Below, one piece after another: positions 7,655 through 16,576 of a stretch of DNA of 64,000 nucleotides. This DNA is from Cognatishimia maritima (GTDB lineage Bacteria; Pseudomonadota; Alphaproteobacteria; Rhodobacterales; Rhodobacteraceae), in NCBI RefSeq assembly GCF_900129685.1, contig NZ_FQWM01000006.1:62001-126000 (forward strand). The letters are read 5' to 3'. Under the pieces are notes generated by a model. The model saw nothing but the letters and a program-made list of their open reading frames with translations. It was not told the DNA's origin and did not search any database. The position numbers were made by a program, and so were the translations under genes. Position 1 is the first letter of the stretch, and each line of letters begins with the position of its first letter.

Positions 7655-8953
7655 CTAAATCCCCTCGATCAAGACCGAAGGCGTGTGCCGCCCTTCGCAT
7701 TTCTGGCGTGGGCAAACGCGACAGGACGCCCCGACCAGAAGCGGAGAGGTCACCCGAGCGTCGCGCGGTACGACCAGCATATAAGAGTGGTAAAGCGTTG
7801 GTTGATCAAAACTTGGGGTCGAAATCGCCTCGGACACTGCGAAGCAATCGAATTGCTCCTGATCCCTGCCCGGCACCTCGATTGTTCTGCGGATGGGCTG
7901 TGCTGGCCGGGTGAGCGCCTCAAACACCGGCCATTTGGCGCAGGCGGCGCTGAATTTCGGCGCAACAAACCCTTTGACCTCACGTCGGAAAAGCAGCGTC
8001 CCTGCGGCATCGCAGACCACAAAGCCAAGCGGTTTTGGTTGCTGGTCTTCAGGCAAAACCGCAAGGCGGCGCAGCACCAACCCAATGGGCACATTCAGCC
8101 GGTTCGCGATGGTCGCCGGATCAAGCCCCTCCTGCCCCAAGGCGTCTTGCAGCACATTCAGGTCCAGCGCCTGCGCGTCGCGTTCGTATTGGCGCAGCAA
8201 GCCGCGCGTCTGTGCCCGTGCCGAGGCGCTTTTCAGCTCGGGCGCTGCGGCCACCAGCGTGTCTGGTGTTTGCTCTAGGCTCTCAAGCTGTGGGAAATGG
8301 TAGTTGTGATGCTGTAGGAACTGATCCACCTCATGTTGCGGAGAACCAGATTGGTCTGCGGCATCTGCACCACCATCTAGGAACCGTACGAGCGCCTGCG
8401 CGCTGTCTGACAAGCGCTGGCTGTCTTCATTGATATTGCGCACAAAGCGGCGTCGCCAATCCGGTGCGATGTCCTGATCCTCATGCAAAATCGTCGCCGT
8501 GGAATGGATGGCCGTGACCATGGAAAGGACTTCATGCATTGATGCCGCGAGGTATGGGTCATGCGACATACGGTCTGACAGCGTTTCCGCCGTGCGCTGC
8601 AGACGCTGCACGGCTTCCTGCCCCTCGGCAATCAGACGTGCCCATCCGGGAAAGCGGCCTGCAAATTCCTCAATCCGGTCCATTTCGGCTGCGACATCTG
8701 GGTACTCTGCCGCCGCATAGCGTAGGCTGGCGACCAGATTTGCCTCTGCGCCTTCGTTCAGCTGCGCATAGTCCACGCCCAATTCTGTTGCGATGTCGAG
8801 CAGCAATTTGCCGCCAATCCGACGCTTATTGTGTTCAATCAGGTTGAGGTAGCTCGCCGAAATGCCGACCGCCTTGGCCAGTTGCGCCTGTCTTTGTCCG
8901 GCGGCAACCCGGCGCTCTCGGATTCTGCTGCCAACCATCCCATCCTGCGCCAT
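7655..8953 (-). CDS. XRE-family short-chain acyl-CoA regulator (ScfR/PccR/RamB-like)
   Basis: The 432-residue regulator has an N-terminal helix-turn-helix (about residues 8-65, SASYLNLIEHNKRRIGG). A long middle region follows, then a C-terminal domain ending in CRVCPRQKC, the cysteine signature of the ScfR family (formerly DUF2083). Members such as RamB and PccR bind TTTGCAAA-like sites and control acetate or propionate metabolism in response to acyl-CoA. The middle segment SMVTAIHSTATILH to NINEDSQRLSD resembles a HisKA dimerisation hairpin. The gene is divergent from the transporter-acs operon, consistent with control of it. The ribosome site AGGGA precedes the ATG at 8953. Confidence 0.85.
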   Translation of the reverse strand: MAQDGMVGSRIRERRVAAGQRQAQLAKAVGISASYLNLIEHNKRRIGGKLLLDIATELGVDYAQLNEGAEANLVASLRYAAAEYPDVAAEMDRIEEFAGRFPGWARLIAEGQEAVQRLQRTAETLSDRMSHDPYLAASMHEVLSMVTAIHSTATILHEDQDIAPDWRRRFVRNINEDSQRLSDSAQALVRFLDGGADAADQSGSPQHEVDQFLQHHNYHFPQLESLEQTPDTLVAAAPELKSASARAQTRGLLRQYERDAQALDLNVLQDALGQEGLDPATIANRLNVPIGLVLRRLAVLPEDQQPKPLGFVVCDAAGTLLFRREVKGFVAPKFSAACAKWPVFEALTRPAQPIRRTIEVPGRDQEQFDCFAVSEAISTPSFDQPTLYHSYMLVVPRDARVTSPLLVGASCRVCPRQKCEGRHTPSVLIEGI

Positions 8954-9001
8954 GATATTTCCCTATTGTTTCAAAAGCTTTCTGCACAGCAAAATAATAA
9001 C

Positions 9002-9041
9002 TTTACAAACCAAAACTGTCATCCGAAAGATTTTTTACAAA
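9002..9041. promoter_or_regulatory. Two TTTACAAA elements, candidate ScfR operator
   Basis: TTTACAAA occurs at 9002-9009 and again at 9034-9041, 32 bases apart (about three helical turns), inside the 216-base divergent promoter between the ScfR-type gene and the transporter operon. Each copy differs by one base from TTTGCAAA, the half-palindromic core known for RamB/PccR regulators. The region is AT-rich, so chance occurrence is possible. Confidence 0.35.
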
Positions 9042-9116
9042 ATTTTCTTTCTAGTTCAGCGCCTTATTGATAAGTTTTCTGCTTTCGCCTGAGAATAACA
9101 CAGCATGAAAATGCAC

Positions 9117-9146
9117 GCACTGGTCCAACGGGGAGTAGACCAGTGC
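9117..9146 (+). promoter_or_regulatory. Hairpin in the leader of the HAAT transporter operon
   Basis: GCACTGGTC and GACCAGTGC form a perfect nine-base-pair stem with a 12-base loop, 13 bases upstream of the ribosome site GGGAGG of the binding-protein gene. It has no T run, so it is more likely a leader stem affecting mRNA stability or translation, or an operator, than a terminator. Confidence 0.4.
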
Positions 9147-9169
9147 ACCATTCCAAAGGGAGGAAAACC

Positions 9170-10525
9170 ATGTCTATCAAGACTGTTTCACGTCGCGGCG
9201 TCCTAAAATCCGGTGCTGTCGCCGGCGCGGGTCTCGCCGTTCCAACGATTTTCACCGCCAGTTCTGCTGCTGCATTCACGAATGAGCCAACCGGCTCCAG
9301 CGTGACGCTTGGCTTTAACGTACCCCAAACCGGTGCCTACGCTGATGAGGGTGCTGACGAGCTGCGCGCCTATGAATTGGCGGTTGAGCACCTCAATGGT
9401 GGTGGCGATGGCGGCATGCTGAATACATTCAGCTCCAAAGTGCTGAATGGCTCGGGCATTCTGGGCAAGAAAGTCGAATATGTAACCGGCGATACACAAA
9501 CCAAGCCAGACGCGGCACGCGCGGCGGCTCGGTCCATGATCGAAAAAGATGGCGCGGTGATGATCACCGGCGGTTCATCCTCTGGTGTGGCAGTGGCCGT
9601 TCAGGCGCTTTGCCAAGAGGCGGGCATCATCTTTATGGCGGGGCTGACCCACTCCAACGACACCACGGGTAAAGACAAGAAGGCCAACGGCTTCCGTCAC
9701 TTCTTTAACTCCTATATGTCCGGCGCGGCGCTGGCACCGATCTTGGCCAAGAACTATGGCAACGATCGCAAAGCCTATCACCTGACTGCTGACTATAACT
9801 GGGGCTACACCACTGAAGAGGCGGTACGCACCTCCACCGAAGCTATGGGTTGGGAAACGGTTGCGGCGGTCAAGACACCGCTGGCCCAAACTGACTTCTC
9901 GTCTTATGTGGCTCCGGTTCTGAACTCCGGCGCGGACGTTCTGGTCCTGAACCACTACGGCGCAAATATGGTGAACTCACTGACGTCAGCCGTACAATTC
10001 GGTCTGCGTGCAGCAGAGGCAAACGGCAAAAACTTTGAAATTGTTGTTCCGCTCTATTCCCGCCTGATGGCACGTGGTGCAGGTAAAAACGTGGCCGGTA
10101 TCTTTGGCTCCACGAACTGGCACTGGTCGCTGGAAAACGTCGCAGGCGCGAAATACGCGGGCACCAATGCATTCGTGCAGTCCTTCGGTCAGAAATACGG
10201 CTTCCCGCCATCGCAGGCTGCGCACACCGTTTACTGCCAGACCCTGCTGTATGCAGATGCCGTGCAGCGCGCAGGATCGTTCAACCCATGTGCGGTTGCC
10301 GAAGCACTCGAAGGCTTCGAGTTCGACGGTCTGGGCAATGGCCCAACCCTCTACCGTGCCGAAGACCACCAGTGCTTCAAAGACGTTCTGGTCGTGCGCG
10401 GCAAAGAAAACCCCGACAACGACTTTGACCTTCTCGAAATCGTTGACGTCACCCCAGCGGCGCAGGTCACCTATGACGCGTCGATCTTTGGCGGCGAACT
10501 CGGGTCCTGCAACCCGGGCGCATAA
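9170..10525 (+). CDS. HAAT-type ABC transporter substrate-binding protein
   Basis: The 451-residue periplasmic binding protein is of the branched-chain amino acid (HAAT) class. The N-terminus SRRGVLKSGAVAGAG has a twin-arginine-like signal and a hydrophobic core, cut probably after the AAA before FTNEP. The ligand fold begins at VTLGFNVPQTG and includes GDTQTKPD and GGSSSGVA. It heads a five-gene transporter operon that ends with acs, opposite an ScfR-type regulator. The cargo is therefore more likely a short-chain carboxylate than an amino acid; this is inference. The ATG at 9170 follows GGGAGG; an ATG nine codons earlier lacks a site. Confidence 0.9.
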   Translation: MSIKTVSRRGVLKSGAVAGAGLAVPTIFTASSAAAFTNEPTGSSVTLGFNVPQTGAYADEGADELRAYELAVEHLNGGGDGGMLNTFSSKVLNGSGILGKKVEYVTGDTQTKPDAARAAARSMIEKDGAVMITGGSSSGVAVAVQALCQEAGIIFMAGLTHSNDTTGKDKKANGFRHFFNSYMSGAALAPILAKNYGNDRKAYHLTADYNWGYTTEEAVRTSTEAMGWETVAAVKTPLAQTDFSSYVAPVLNSGADVLVLNHYGANMVNSLTSAVQFGLRAAEANGKNFEIVVPLYSRLMARGAGKNVAGIFGSTNWHWSLENVAGAKYAGTNAFVQSFGQKYGFPPSQAAHTVYCQTLLYADAVQRAGSFNPCAVAEALEGFEFDGLGNGPTLYRAEDHQCFKDVLVVRGKENPDNDFDLLEIVDVTPAAQVTYDASIFGGELGSCNPGA

Positions 10526-10589
10526 CCACCCTCGGTGCCGGTTCTCCGACAAGCCCGGCGCTGTCACACACACGGTTAAGCGACCGAGA

Positions 10590-10637
10590 GGGCATTCCCA
10601 TCCTACATCCCTGATTTTCATGGGGATGGGGATGCCC
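10590..10637 (+). promoter_or_regulatory. Large hairpin between binding-protein and permease genes
   Basis: GGGCATTCCCATCC pairs with GGATGGGGATGCCC (13 of 14 positions), and a further CATCCC/GGGATG pairing lies inside. There is no T run. Stems at this position commonly protect the upstream binding-protein mRNA or damp expression of the permease genes, which is the likely role here. Confidence 0.6.
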
Positions 10638-10662
10638 GCCAACCCAAACCACGGTGGGGACC

Positions 10663-11694
10663 ATGGACGCAATTATTCTTCAGATTCTCAACGGGCTTGA
10701 TAAGGGCTCTGCCTATGCGCTGATCGCGCTTGGGCTCACTTTGATCTTCGGCACATTGGGTGTCGTGAACTTTGCGCATGGTGCGCTGTTCATGCTGGGT
10801 GCCTTTTGCACCGTGACCCTCAGCCGGATTTTAACCCTCAGCCACGAGGTCGTTGACCCGACGCGCAAGGATTTTCTAGGCAATCCGCTGAAGGTGGATG
10901 TGCCCTATATCTATGACATCTTCGGCGAGACAACCGGGGCTGCAATTATTGACTGGGCGGTGCCTTTGTCGATCCTCTTTGCGATCCCAGTGATGATTGG
11001 CATCGGCGTTCTGATGGAACGCGGGTTGATCAAACACTTTTACAAACGTCCCCACGCGGATCAGATCCTTGTGACCTTTGGCCTCGCCATCGTTCTGCAG
11101 GAAATCATCAAGTATTATTTCGGCGCGAACCAAATTCCAGCCCCTGCGCCGCAGGCATTCGTTGGCTCTTTGGACTTTGGTGCCATCTTCGGCATGGAAC
11201 CCGGAGCGATCATCTACCCTTACTGGCGGATCGTTTACTTCTGCTTTGCCATGGTCCTGATCGGTGCCGTCTTTGCCTTTCTACAATTCACAACCTTCGG
11301 CATGGTCGTGCGCGCAGGCATGGCGGACCGGGAAACCGTTGGCCTGCTGGGCATCAATATCGACCGGCGTTTTACCATCATGTTTGGCATCGCTGCCGCC
11401 GTCGCAGGCCTTGCAGGGGTGATGTACACGCCGATCAACTCACCCAACTACCACATGGGCATGGACTTCCTCGTGATCTCCTTCGTCGTGGTGGTTGTGG
11501 GCGGCATGGGCTCGTTGCCCGGCGCTGTCCTTGCGGGCTTTGTTCTGGGCGTGCTCGAGAGCTTTGCCTCCATGCGGCAAGTCATCGAGCTGCTGCCCGG
11601 TGTAAACCAGGTTGTTATCTATCTGGCGGCAATCGTCATTCTGCTAACGCGACCACGGGGCCTGTTGGGTCGCCGCGGTGTGATGGAGGATTAA
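10663..11694 (+). CDS. HAAT ABC transporter permease (LivH-like)
   Basis: This 343-residue inner membrane permease has about eight helices and begins MDAIILQILNGLDKGSAYAL, a typical LivH N-terminus. NFAHGALFMLGA and GGMGSLPGAVLAG are the conserved loops, the latter contacting the ATPases. There is a long hydrophilic insert after the second helix (RKDFLGNPLKVDVPYIYDIFGET), which lengthens it beyond the usual 290-310 residues and suggests a distinct subfamily. The ATG at 10663 is preceded by GTGGGGA; a GTG three codons earlier is possible. It lies downstream of the hairpin at 10590-10637. Confidence 0.9.
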   Translation: MDAIILQILNGLDKGSAYALIALGLTLIFGTLGVVNFAHGALFMLGAFCTVTLSRILTLSHEVVDPTRKDFLGNPLKVDVPYIYDIFGETTGAAIIDWAVPLSILFAIPVMIGIGVLMERGLIKHFYKRPHADQILVTFGLAIVLQEIIKYYFGANQIPAPAPQAFVGSLDFGAIFGMEPGAIIYPYWRIVYFCFAMVLIGAVFAFLQFTTFGMVVRAGMADRETVGLLGINIDRRFTIMFGIAAAVAGLAGVMYTPINSPNYHMGMDFLVISFVVVVVGGMGSLPGAVLAGFVLGVLESFASMRQVIELLPGVNQVVIYLAAIVILLTRPRGLLGRRGVMED

Positions 11695-11697
11695 TCC

Positions 11698-12903
11698 ATG
11701 TTTGGTCTCAACAAAAAAGACACCTCCCTTCTGCTGATTGTCGCGGCTCTGGTGGCGCTGGCTCCGATTATCCTGAACCCCTTCCCCGAAGGCTCTGGCA
11801 TGGCGCAGTTCAATGCGGGCTACCCGGATCTGATGCAGCGTTTCGTGATCTTTGGCATCTTTGCCATCGGCTTTAACATCTTGTTTGGCCTCACCGGCTA
11901 CTTGTCCTTCGGACACGCGGCGTTCCTTGGGGCTGGGTCTTATGCTGGCATGTGGATGATGAAGCTGCTGTCGATCAATGTGATCCCGGCGATTGTGTTT
12001 TCGGTGATCATCGCGGGGCTGATTTCCCTCGCCATCGGATGGATTTCGCTACGCCGTTCCGGCATCTACTTCTCAATCCTGACGCTGGCCTTTGCACAGA
12101 TGGCCTTTGCGCTGGCGGCCTCTGTTCTGACACCGATCACAGGTGGTGAGACAGGTCTGCAAACCAACCTCAACGACCCACGCATCCTGCCGGGGTTCTT
12201 GGGCGGCGGGTCATCGGTGGATGGGAATATCCCCAAACCATCGCTCTTTGGCATCGAAATGACATCCAGCTTTGAGGTGCCTGTCGCAGGTTGGCTTTGG
12301 ACCTTTAACTGGGGTTATTACATCTGCGGCATCGTTATGCTGATTGCCTTCTACATCGCCATCCGCATCTTCCGCAGCCCCTTTGGCTTGATGCTGAAAG
12401 CGGTGAAATCGAACCAGCAGCGCCTGAACTACACGGGTCTGAACACCCGCCCCTATATGCTGGCTTGCTTTGTGATCTCTGGCATGTACGCCGGTCTGGC
12501 CGGTGGCTTGATGGCGGCGATGGACCCTCAGGTCGGTGCAGAGCGCATGCAATGGACCGCCTCTGGCGAGGTGGTTTTGATGACCATCCTTGGTGGTGTC
12601 GGCACATTGATCGGCCCGGTTCTGGGCGCGGGTCTGATCAAATACTTCGAGAACATATTCTCTAAGATCAACGACAACCTGCTGCACCAGTGGTTCGCGT
12701 TCCTGCCGGATGGGCTGGAGGATCTGATGGTCACCATCATCCACCCATTCATCGGTAAAGGCTGGCACCTGACGCTGGGTCTGATGTTCATGGCCATCGT
12801 GATCTTCTTGCCCGGTGGGCTCGTCGAAGGTGGTCAGCGATTGCGCAAGATGTTCGGACGTAAATCCGAAGAGCGCGCCCCCAAAACCACCCCTGCGGAA
12901 TAA
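11698..12903 (+). CDS. HAAT ABC transporter permease (LivM-like)
   Basis: The 401-residue second permease has about ten helices, with [18 protein letters not shown] near residue 65 and the EAA-type loop [14 protein letters not shown] near 300, both hallmarks of LivM. It starts three bases after LivH with GGAGG upstream, so the two are co-translated and should form the heterodimeric channel. The segment between helices 5 and 6 (residues about 150-195) is rich in Gly and Pro and longer than in leucine transporters, in line with a non-classical substrate. The C-terminal tail is basic and cytoplasmic. Confidence 0.9.
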   Translation: MFGLNKKDTSLLLIVAALVALAPIILNPFPEGSGMAQFNAGYPDLMQRFVIFGIFAIGFNILFGLTGYLSFGHAAFLGAGSYAGMWMMKLLSINVIPAIVFSVIIAGLISLAIGWISLRRSGIYFSILTLAFAQMAFALAASVLTPITGGETGLQTNLNDPRILPGFLGGGSSVDGNIPKPSLFGIEMTSSFEVPVAGWLWTFNWGYYICGIVMLIAFYIAIRIFRSPFGLMLKAVKSNQQRLNYTGLNTRPYMLACFVISGMYAGLAGGLMAAMDPQVGAERMQWTASGEVVLMTILGGVGTLIGPVLGAGLIKYFENIFSKINDNLLHQWFAFLPDGLEDLMVTIIHPFIGKGWHLTLGLMFMAIVIFLPGGLVEGGQRLRKMFGRKSEERAPKTTPAE

Positions 12904-12915
12904 GGAGACAGACGG

Positions 12916-13671
12916 ATGGGTATTCTAGAAGTCAAAGACGTTGGGAAACGGTTTGGTGGTTTGCAAGCACTGGGCAATGTGAACTTGGATGTTGCCGAAA
13001 ACACCGTACACGCCATCATCGGCCCAAACGGCGCAGGCAAGTCGACGCTACTGAACTGCCTGGTCGGCAAACTGATCCCCGACACAGGGTCTGTAATGTT
13101 TGATGGGCAATCGGTCCTTGGCCGAACACCCTATCAAATCAATCAGATGGGCATATCGCGGGTCTTTCAAACGCCAGAGATCTTCGGCGATCTGAATGTG
13201 CTTGAGAACATGATGATCCCGATCTTTGCCAAACGTGACGGGGCGTTTCGCCTGCATGCCATCGAAAATATGATGGATGAAAAGGACATCGTGGAGGCCG
13301 CCGAAAAGATGTTGGTCGACATGAATATGGCCGACAAACGCTATATGCACGCGGCTGCCATGTCGCGCGGCGACAAACGCCGGCTTGAGATCGGTATGTG
13401 TCTGGCGCAGGAACCGCGGCTATTGCTGCTGGATGAACCCACGGCAGGCATGGCGCGGGCCGATACCAACAACACCATCGATCTTTTGAAACAGATCAAA
13501 GATGAACGCGACATCACCATCGCGATCATCGAACACGATATGCACGTGGTTTTCTCACTGGCTGAACGCATCACCGTTCTCGCGCAGGGCACCCCGCTTG
13601 TTGAAGACACGCCTGATAACATCAAAGGCCACCCCAAAGTGCGCGAAGCGTACCTGGGCGAAGCGGCTTAA
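12916..13671 (+). CDS. HAAT ABC transporter ATPase (LivG-like)
   Basis: The 251-residue ATP-binding subunit has Walker A GPNGAGKST near residue 36, a signature loop written as MSRGDKRRLEIG rather than LSGGQ, Walker B LLLLDEPTAGM and the switch His in IIEHDMHVV. The altered signature (SRGDK) is common in this LivG branch and matches ATPases next to acs in roseobacters, as far as family memory allows. It follows LivM by 12 bases with AAGGAG. It pairs with the LivF-like subunit to power the two permeases on the cytoplasmic face. Confidence 0.9.
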   Translation: MGILEVKDVGKRFGGLQALGNVNLDVAENTVHAIIGPNGAGKSTLLNCLVGKLIPDTGSVMFDGQSVLGRTPYQINQMGISRVFQTPEIFGDLNVLENMMIPIFAKRDGAFRLHAIENMMDEKDIVEAAEKMLVDMNMADKRYMHAAAMSRGDKRRLEIGMCLAQEPRLLLLDEPTAGMARADTNNTIDLLKQIKDERDITIAIIEHDMHVVFSLAERITVLAQGTPLVEDTPDNIKGHPKVREAYLGEAA

Positions 13672-13685
13672 GGGAGGACATCAAA

Positions 13686-14441
13686 ATGAATGCACCCGCA
13701 GATTTTTCCAAAGGCAAAAGCCATGCCCAGACTGCTCCGGCCTATCTCTCTGTCTGGAATATGGAGAGCTACTACGGCGAAAGCTACATCGTTCAGAATA
13801 TCAGCTTCAATGTGCACGAAGGTGAAATCCTCGCTCTGCTCGGTCGCAATGGCGCAGGCAAGACGTCGACTCTACGGTCCATCGCACGCATGGACAGCCC
13901 GCAGGCCACCCATGGTGAAATCTGGCTCGACCACCAGCCGCTGCATGACATGCAAAGCTATCAGGCTTCTGCGGCTGGCATCGGCCTTGTACCCGAAGAT
14001 CGCTCGATCATTCCGGGATTGACCGTCGAGGAAAACCTGCAACTGGCCCAGATCGCACCACCCATTGGTTGGTCGATAGAACGCCTATATGACCTCTTCC
14101 CACGGCTCGGGGAGCGCCGGAAACAGGAAGGGGTCACCCTCTCGGGCGGTGAGCAGCAGATGCTGGCCATTGCCCGAGCTTTGGCGCGCGACATCAAGGT
14201 CTTGCTGCTGGATGAACCTTATGAAGGTCTAGCACCGGTGATCGTTGATGAAATTGAGAAAACTTTGCGCATCATCAAAGAGCAAGGCATCACCACAATC
14301 ATCGTTGAACAGAACGCCGTACGTGCCTTGGAACTGGCTGACCGCGCTGTGATCTTGGACACCGGCGGCATCGTTTTTGATGGTACGGCGCAGGAAGTGC
14401 TTGAAAACGATGCACTGCGCGCCGAGTATCTGGCCATCTGA
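13686..14441 (+). CDS. HAAT ABC transporter ATPase (LivF-like)
   Basis: The 251-residue second ATPase has an N-terminal extension of about 22 residues before the nucleotide-binding core. Walker A is GRNGAGKTS, the signature is LSGGEQQM, Walker B is LLLDEPYEGLAP and the switch His position is replaced within IIVEQNAVRAL, as is normal for LivF. It starts 14 bases after LivG with GGGAGG. A hairpin at 14453-14483 separates it from acs, so acs may be transcribed with the transporter at a different level. Confidence 0.9.
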   Translation: MNAPADFSKGKSHAQTAPAYLSVWNMESYYGESYIVQNISFNVHEGEILALLGRNGAGKTSTLRSIARMDSPQATHGEIWLDHQPLHDMQSYQASAAGIGLVPEDRSIIPGLTVEENLQLAQIAPPIGWSIERLYDLFPRLGERRKQEGVTLSGGEQQMLAIARALARDIKVLLLDEPYEGLAPVIVDEIEKTLRIIKEQGITTIIVEQNAVRALELADRAVILDTGGIVFDGTAQEVLENDALRAEYLAI

Positions 14442-14452
14442 CGCGGAGGAGC

Positions 14453-14483
14453 GATCCGGTTGCCCATCAGGCGCTGCCGGATC
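14453..14483 (+). promoter_or_regulatory. Hairpin between livF-like gene and acs
   Basis: GATCCGG and CCGGATC form a seven-base-pair stem, and GCC/GGC can pair inside the 17-base loop. There is no T run. It may set the relative expression of transporter and acs or protect mRNA ends. Confidence 0.35.
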
Positions 14484-14508
14484 AGCAGATTAGAATTTAG
14501 GACGAACC

Positions 14509-16455
14509 ATGACCCCGAAAACATTTCCACCAAGCGCCGAATTGGCGGCCCAAGCCCATGTCAACGAAGCAAAATACAATGAAATGTATGCCGCCTCGAT
14601 TGCCGACCCGGAAGGGTTCTGGCGCGAACAGGGCAAGCGGGTCGATTGGATCAAACCGTTCACGCAGGTCAAAGATGTCAGCTACGACTACGGCAAGGTC
14701 GATATCAATTGGTATGCCGACGGCACGCTGAACGTGTCGGCGAACTGCATTGATCGCCACCTCGACAAACGCCGCCACCAGACCGCCATTATCTGGGAAC
14801 CGGATAACCCCGGCGAAGAGACGTTGCACATCACCTATGATGAGCTTTACCGCCGCACAAACCGTATGGCGAATGTTCTAAAGGACCTTGGCGTCGGCAA
14901 AGGCGACCGCGTGGTGCTTTACATGCCGATGATCCCGGAAGCCGCCTATGCCATGTTGGCCTGCACCCGGATCGGGGCGATTCATTCGATTGTTTTCGCT
15001 GGGTTCTCACCCGATGCGCTTTCGGCGCGGGTAAACGGCTCGGAAGCCAAGGTTGTTATTACCGCAGACGAAGCGCCGCGTGGTGGGCGCAACACGCCGC
15101 TGAAAGCCAATGCAGATATTGCGCTGCAAAGCTGTGACGCGAGTGTGAAATGCCTTGTTGTGCGCCGGACAGGCGGTGATGTGGCTTGGAACGACGCGCG
15201 GGATGTGGACTACAACGCCATGGCGGCAAAGGCGTCGCCAGAGTGCGCGCCCGAGGAAATGGGGGCCGAAGATCCGCTGTTTATTCTCTATACCTCAGGC
15301 TCCACCGGCATGCCCAAAGGGGTTGTGCACACCACCGGCGGATATCTGGTCTATGCCAGCCTGACGCACGAAACGACTTTTGATTACCGTGAAGGCGACA
15401 TTTATTGGTGTACGGCGGACGTGGGGTGGGTCACCGGCCACAGCTATATCGTTTACGGCCCGCTAGCCAATGGCGCGACCACGCTGATGTTTGAAGGTAC
15501 GCCGACTTACCCCGACGCTTCCCGGTTCTGGCAGGTTTGCGAGAAGCATAAGGTCAACCAGTTCTACACAGCCCCGACCGCCATCCGTGCGTTGATGGGG
15601 CAAGGCAACGAGTTTGTCGAGAAATGCGATCTGTCATCTCTGCGCGTCCTTGGCACCGTGGGTGAACCCATCAACCCCGAGGCGTGGAATTGGTACAATG
15701 AGGTCGTGGGTGGCGGGCGTTGCCCAATCGTGGACACTTGGTGGCAGACCGAAACCGGCGGCCATCTAATGACCCCCCTGCCCGGCGCACATGCCACCAA
15801 ACCGGGTTCCGCGATGAAACCGTTTTTCGGGATCGAACCCGTGGTTTTGGAACCGACAACCGGTGAAGAAATCAAAGGTAATGGCGTCGAGGGCGTGCTT
15901 TGCATCAAAGACAGTTGGCCCGGACAAATGCGCACCGTTTGGGGCGACCATGACCGCTTTATGCAAACCTATTTTGCCGACTACAAAGGCTACTATTTCA
16001 CCGGCGACGGCTGTCGCCGCGATGAAGATGGCGATTACTGGATCACAGGCCGCGTTGATGACGTGATAAACGTGTCAGGCCACCGCATGGGCACCGCCGA
16101 AGTCGAAAGTGCATTGGTGGCCCATCCGAAGGTCGCCGAAGCCGCCGTGGTTGGCTACCCGCATGATATCAAAGGTCAAGGCATCTATTGCTACGTTACA
16201 TTGATGTCAGGTGAAACGCCTTCCGAAGAACTCCGTAAAGAGCTGCGCACCTGGGTGCGGTCCGAAATCGGCCCGATTGCGTCCCCTGACCTGATCCAAT
16301 GGGCCCCCGGCCTGCCAAAAACCCGGTCGGGCAAGATCATGCGCCGCATCCTGCGCAAGATTGCCGAGAATGACTATGGATCACTCGGCGACACCTCGAC
16401 GCTTGCCGAGCCTGCGGTGGTGGATGACCTGATCGAAAACCGCATGAACCGCTAG
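14509..16455 (+). CDS. acs: Acetyl-CoA synthetase
   Basis: The 648-residue AMP-forming acetate:CoA ligase is of the usual Acs length. Motifs are [11 protein letters not shown] (AMP-binding P-loop), [11 protein letters not shown] (acyl pocket tryptophan), [21 protein letters not shown] (hinge), [13 protein letters not shown] and the C-terminal [11 protein letters not shown] with the acetylation-controlled lysine. It activates acetate (and weakly propionate) to acetyl-CoA for the TCA/ethylmalonyl-CoA route in the cytoplasm. It is the last gene of the HAAT transporter operon and close to an SSS-kinase of the CrbS type, whose known target elsewhere is acs. A strong terminator follows. Confidence 0.96.
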   Translation: MTPKTFPPSAELAAQAHVNEAKYNEMYAASIADPEGFWREQGKRVDWIKPFTQVKDVSYDYGKVDINWYADGTLNVSANCIDRHLDKRRHQTAIIWEPDNPGEETLHITYDELYRRTNRMANVLKDLGVGKGDRVVLYMPMIPEAAYAMLACTRIGAIHSIVFAGFSPDALSARVNGSEAKVVITADEAPRGGRNTPLKANADIALQSCDASVKCLVVRRTGGDVAWNDARDVDYNAMAAKASPECAPEEMGAEDPLFILYTSGSTGMPKGVVHTTGGYLVYASLTHETTFDYREGDIYWCTADVGWVTGHSYIVYGPLANGATTLMFEGTPTYPDASRFWQVCEKHKVNQFYTAPTAIRALMGQGNEFVEKCDLSSLRVLGTVGEPINPEAWNWYNEVVGGGRCPIVDTWWQTETGGHLMTPLPGAHATKPGSAMKPFFGIEPVVLEPTTGEEIKGNGVEGVLCIKDSWPGQMRTVWGDHDRFMQTYFADYKGYYFTGDGCRRDEDGDYWITGRVDDVINVSGHRMGTAEVESALVAHPKVAEAAVVGYPHDIKGQGIYCYVTLMSGETPSEELRKELRTWVRSEIGPIASPDLIQWAPGLPKTRSGKIMRRILRKIAENDYGSLGDTSTLAEPAVVDDLIENRMNR

Positions 16456-16508
16456 CGCGATCTATCCCCGGCGCGTGTTTCGTTTCCAGTCGCACGTGTC
16501 ACAACCTG

Positions 16509-16536
16509 AGGGCCGGCATTGACCGGCCCTTTTTTT
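16509..16536 (+). terminator. Rho-independent terminator after acs
   Basis: AGGGCCGG and CCGGCCCT form an eight-base-pair stem with a six-base loop, followed by seven T. It ends the transporter-acs operon 54 bases past the acs stop. Confidence 0.92.
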
Positions 16537-16576
16537 GTCGATTGCTAATCAGGGCAAGCCCGCCTAGCGTCACCCA

